From contig JBILSZ010000034.1 of assembly GCA_044371755.1 (NCBI GenBank), positions 1-25,384 on the forward strand: a stretch of DNA of 25,384 nucleotides, given 5' to 3'. How positions within the stretch are numbered: position 1 is the first letter of the stretch; the number at the start of each line of letters is the position of its first letter. Both the position numbers and the translations under genes were made by a program. Of this stretch, positions 23,501-25,384 are shown piece after piece. The DNA comes from JAIXWP01 sp044371755. GTDB taxonomy: Bacteria > Bacteroidota > Bacteroidia > Flavobacteriales_D > Sanyastnellaceae. The notes beneath the pieces were generated by a model. The model saw only the letters and a program-made list of their open reading frames with translations. It searched no databases and was not told the DNA's origin.

Positions 23501-24941
23501 CTCATGGTTCCCTTCTGCACAAATTACACCAAGCATTCAGCCTGTGGTAACTTCTTCCCAATTAATCGACGTGGTTACGGAAAGCGCTTCGGGCTGCCCT
23601 TCTTATGCAGAGGTACAACTTTTTGCTACAAATTGTCCGGCTAATGACGAGAGAATGAATGCTGTGCCAAGGATTACAAACTCATATCCATCATGTTCAT
23701 CATTTACAGGAAACCTTATCAATGCTACTTCTTCGTTTAATGTATACTCGAATGCACCCGCAGGAGCAGGTCAAGATGTGTGGTATCAATTCACTGCAAA
23801 TTCTGCGGCGGTTCGCGTCGTTGGTTCAAGCGCTGTGAATGATCTTGTTTTAGAACTGCAAGCCTCAAACGGAGATTTGGTGGATATCGCTAATAGCGGA
23901 GGGGTGGGGGTATCAGAGACGCTTGTGAGTCAAAGCCTACAGATTGGTCAAACATATTTCCTAGTTATTCGAAATTTTAACACTGCAGCCGCTGGTGCTT
24001 TCACATTTTGTATTCAGAGTTTTCAGGCCAGTGCACCGGACAACGGTTCATTCTTCAACTCACTTTGTGGAGCTTTCAAATGTGATTGGAATGGAGCAAA
24101 TGTGTACAGTGTTACCTTTGATGATGGCATAAATCAATACACAGGAACAAATGGGGCGAATACGAACATTCCATTTGCTAATTTCGGGAATTTACATTAC
24201 GGAGTAACGTACGATGTAGTGATCACAAGCACCTTCTTTATAAACGCAAGCAATGGCACGAACACTATTTCGGTGGTTTCTCCGCTATATCAAGTGACTA
24301 TTGGAAATCATCTACCCGTTTCACTGCGTAGCACAGATCGCTGTCCAACCATACGTTCATTATCTTCTTTTATCAGCACTGATCGTTGGATCTGTGGAAC
24401 AAGTTCTTGGAACTGGGAATTTCTTGAAGTAGATGAGAATAATATTCCTGTAGGAGTCGAATCTCCTTCAATTGTTCAAACCTCTAATTCGTTAAGATTT
24501 CTTCGAGTAAATCAAATTCCCGGAGCGGCTCCAGGAAAACGCTTCAGAGTTCGGATAAGGCCTACATTTAGCTACGGTCAGGGAAGTTTTGGATCAGAGC
24601 AATACCTATGTATTTCTGGAATGGTTGCAATGCATTCTGATAACTTCGAAAATGTTGTCCTAACAGAACGCATTCTTTTAACGGAAAACGATAATGCTAC
24701 TATTTATCCCAATCCCACAAATGGAAGTTTCATAAATATGAATTTGACAGGATTCGATCAGTCCTCTATTGAGATCAAGGTTACGGATGGTATTGGAAGA
24801 AGAGTACATCAACGAACATTTGATCTCGAAGAGAATAAACAGGTTACACTCTTTTTTGAATCAAAACTATCCCAAGGGTTATATTTTATTGAATTGCAAA
24901 GTAAAGCAAAGAGTAAAGTGTGGAAGTTCATCGTCGAGTAG
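20535..24941 (+). CDS. Large cysteine-rich PKD-type surface protein with T9SS type A sorting domain
   Basis: This is a 1468-residue exported protein. Residues 1-24 are a signal peptide (ending LPAFSQ). Residues ~25-488 hold repeats of the form GYVVCGQT...IMKLDANLNLLWQK, typical of beta-propeller-like N-terminal regions in Bacteroidota surface proteins. Residues ~489-850 hold four PKD-like units; the first three are rich in cysteine, including CC pairs, and the fourth is canonical (WDFGDG at 799-804). Residues ~850-1030 are Ig-like and Cys-rich (SCCCENC). Residues ~1034-1140 resemble a PPC (pre-peptidase C-terminal) domain (DVWYQFTANS, QTYFLVIRNF). A further beta-rich module follows, and then the T9SS type A sorting domain at 1390-1468 (IYPNPTNGSF, GLYFIELQSKAKSKVWKFIV). 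No catalytic domain is seen. It is likely a structural or adhesive surface protein. Confidence 0.88.
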   Translation: MKYHSSLLGIVCALLCSIVLPAFSQFQNTYLHGFDHDHYSVAYRHDTLGGVYAGSMNVGGNWQIHLQDMDMNGVILNERLIGGPNEDRALHINAAINGNGYVVCGQTKESGFDVGYVILVDNNLNVTNQRKLNVGIPNTHSTILNVIATTDNPCNNDPINGYVLCGFVASGYASNNSKQSFIMKLDANLNLLWQKFFNSPQGSNPNDWDMASHVVQVCAEGGYFVGGSGTSSDGDQAVLAACVTYNGVLMWKKLYENAGGSGNSCVGADASHDDAGWRECIYQLVNHSNNKNMGFVKMDDGTGAFDLSESYEMTVPGGDYYGYSFEALCASTTLNIAGYGLNQTETTGSTTYSGTFAHVFTFDILSNIISGATKYPTQSTNYTPSSLIIDTYSTSSHPRIYYPKMMDRRGVPFSGELFLATYENAGLLDELHLLNTNGSLQSTCHYTPNTVITSPYVPIVSPVDTIIQAISLSALSLPNQNINATVQSCIPPCPANANFNTVDLGSCCFKFEDTTPDGANSCNNFVITDLSNNIIYSNVADTITFCFNAFPPGQYIICHQDCYFIPGAVGCDNVVCDTIDVVCQPCVPSPADFSFIISGCSVTFTDLTPEGNPDACEKWVFGNAGQAFTTDAASFTFPGSGTYTVCHYDCCRDPFTGQTYITQVCKTITINCFPPCCAPTDFVVSGALCCRTFTPVLPANCNANLIYLWSFGNNQTSTQQSPTVCYNGSGSYYVCLRTYCNGALMNVICKKIRVRCAIIINPNPWGWNPVISSRSSGLSAVFTDSSNPDPSLQLVAREWDFGDGTFSIETSPEHYYQMGGQYEVILHVTYENPATGEVLTKSTSEVISVNFSPPCNCAPSFPEAITSGELVCNSENSIQLKIRDDGHLANMTYEWYRLSCCCENCNDIFTADALGAPVGVGQNLWIHHVVSDEAYVCKCTCNSTGTYTFTNILYVEYDHHPLSIQSSGPNVCSGSAANLVAIDSSAISYSWFPSAQITPSIQPVVTSSQLIDVVTESASGCPSYAEVQLFATNCPANDERMNAVPRITNSYPSCSSFTGNLINATSSFNVYSNAPAGAGQDVWYQFTANSAAVRVVGSSAVNDLVLELQASNGDLVDIANSGGVGVSETLVSQSLQIGQTYFLVIRNFNTAAAGAFTFCIQSFQASAPDNGSFFNSLCGAFKCDWNGANVYSVTFDDGINQYTGTNGANTNIPFANFGNLHYGVTYDVVITSTFFINASNGTNTISVVSPLYQVTIGNHLPVSLRSTDRCPTIRSLSSFISTDRWICGTSSWNWEFLEVDENNIPVGVESPSIVQTSNSLRFLRVNQIPGAAPGKRFRVRIRPTFSYGQGSFGSEQYLCISGMVAMHSDNFENVVLTERILLTENDNATIYPNPTNGSFINMNLTGFDQSSIEIKVTDGIGRRVHQRTFDLEENKQVTLFFESKLSQGLYFIELQSKAKSKVWKFIVE
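23438..23455. repeat. Imperfect copy of the 18-bp palindrome in the T9SS cargo gene
   Basis: ACCGAATGTTTGTTCGGG keeps the full left arm and five of seven bases of the right arm. It encodes PNVCSG, a motif common in such proteins, so protein constraint alone may explain it. Confidence 0.25.
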
Positions 24942-24969
24942 GAATTTTTAATAGAAAAGACTTATTAAT

Positions 24970-24999
24970 CAAGGGAGCCATGTGCTCCCTTGTTCTATT
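24970..24999 (+). terminator. Terminator after the large T9SS cargo gene
   Basis: CAAGGGAGC (24970-24978) and GCTCCCTTG (24984-24992) form a perfect 9-bp stem with a 5-base loop, followed by the T-rich TTCTATTT. The T tract is interrupted, but the stem is strong and lies 28 bases after the stop codon. It directly abuts the promoter box of the next gene. Confidence 0.8.
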
Positions 25000-25007
25000 T
25001 ATATTTG
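25000..25007 (+). promoter_or_regulatory. -7 box of the proline dehydrogenase gene (TATATTTG), leaderless spacing
   Basis: This perfect TAnnTTTG match ends 5 bases before the ATG at 25013. The region where a -33 element should lie is occupied by the upstream terminator stem, so no independent -33 is evident. Confidence 0.55.
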
Positions 25008-25012
25008 CCGCC

Positions 25013-25384
25013 ATGGATTCTGAGCCAATCGTATCATTCGACAATACCGAAATAGCTTTCAAGGGAAAGTCTAACGGTGATTTAAAAAAAGCTTATTATT
25101 TATTTAAACTCATTGGAAATCCAGGGCTGGTAAGGTTTGGAGATACGATGGTGGGTCTGGCACTTAGCCTCAGAATTCCCATCGGCTGGGCCATCAAAGG
25201 CAATATTTTCAAACAGTTTTGTGGAGGAGAAAATATCGAGGAGTGTGCTCGAGCCACCAAGATTCTCGACAAAGGAAATATCGGTACCATCCTCGATTAT
25301 TCTGTAGAAGGAAAAGAATCAGAACAAGATTTCGAACGCACATGCGAGGAAACGTTGCAGACAATCAGAACGGCGAACAATAAT
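25013..25384 (+). CDS. Proline dehydrogenase, N-terminal part (3' end outside window)
   Basis: The first 124 codons are present and the frame runs off the right edge. MDSEPIVSFDNTEIAFKGKS, LKKAYYLFKLIGNPGLVRFG, IFKQFCGGENIEECARA and NIGTILDYSVEGKESE match the start of the stand-alone proline dehydrogenases of Bacteroidota, FAD enzymes that oxidise proline to pyrroline-5-carboxylate and pass electrons to quinone. The catalytic barrel core lies mostly beyond the window, so active-site residues cannot be checked. The ATG is supported by the -7 box 5 bases upstream and by the family N-terminus. Confidence 0.9.
   Translation, partial: MDSEPIVSFDNTEIAFKGKSNGDLKKAYYLFKLIGNPGLVRFGDTMVGLALSLRIPIGWAIKGNIFKQFCGGENIEECARATKILDKGNIGTILDYSVEGKESEQDFERTCEETLQTIRTANNN

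Noticed and set aside
1..25384. tRNA, rRNA, CRISPR arrays, insertion sequences, integrase or toxin-antitoxin genes
   Set aside because: I looked for these on both strands and in all gaps and saw none. The gaps contain only promoters, terminators and the short repeats listed.

Overview
The window comes from a chromosome of a Bacteroidota member, most likely a Flavobacteriales or related lineage. Supporting signs are two proteins with type IX secretion (T9SS) type A C-terminal domains, a DUF5686 outer-membrane protein, the long form of IspG, Bacteroidota-style MreC, RodA and MlaE sequences, promoters of the TAnnTTTG type, and an almost complete lack of Shine-Dalgarno sequences. I cannot name the genus. 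I see no tRNA, rRNA, CRISPR array, insertion sequence or phage gene. Most of the window is ordinary core genome.

Layout. Positions 1-836 hold the 3' end of a DsbD-type thiol:disulfide gene, followed by a strong terminator. 924-5304 carry a DUF5686 outer-membrane protein and a secreted TPR-like protein, separated by 385 bases of low-complexity AATTC and TTGTTC repeats. 5336-8673 hold lptB, then convergent ispG, then Mn-type superoxide dismutase. 8967-14513 is the cell-elongation operon mreB-mreC-mreD-mrdA(PBP2)-rodA, with the last four genes overlapping. 14538-16045 is an mlaE-mlaF lipid-transport ABC pair with its own promoter. 16061-16811 (minus) is a SprT-like metalloprotease preceded by, and overlapping, a 49-residue lipoprotein. 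16889-17224 encodes a tiny secreted protein that is almost entirely a T9SS sorting domain. 17471-20376 (minus) is a coupled pair: a PorV/PorQ-like barrel and a helix-hairpin-helix outer-membrane protein. 20535-24941 encodes a 1468-residue cysteine-rich PKD-type T9SS cargo protein. 25013 to the end is the start of proline dehydrogenase.

Theme. Most genes serve the cell envelope: wall elongation (Mre/PBP2/RodA), LPS export (LptB), phospholipid traffic (MlaEF), periplasmic disulfide chemistry (DsbD-like), outer-membrane barrels and surface proteins secreted by T9SS.

The most interesting signals are at the DNA level. (1) An 18-bp palindrome, ACCGAAT-N4-ATTCGGT, recurs inside unrelated coding sequences and in different reading frames. 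(2) Several genes have the -7 box only 4-5 bases before the start codon, which predicts leaderless mRNAs. (3) There are shared intergenic ATTCTGAATTC modules and an inverted GGCTCA cluster. I found no clearly new multi-gene system.
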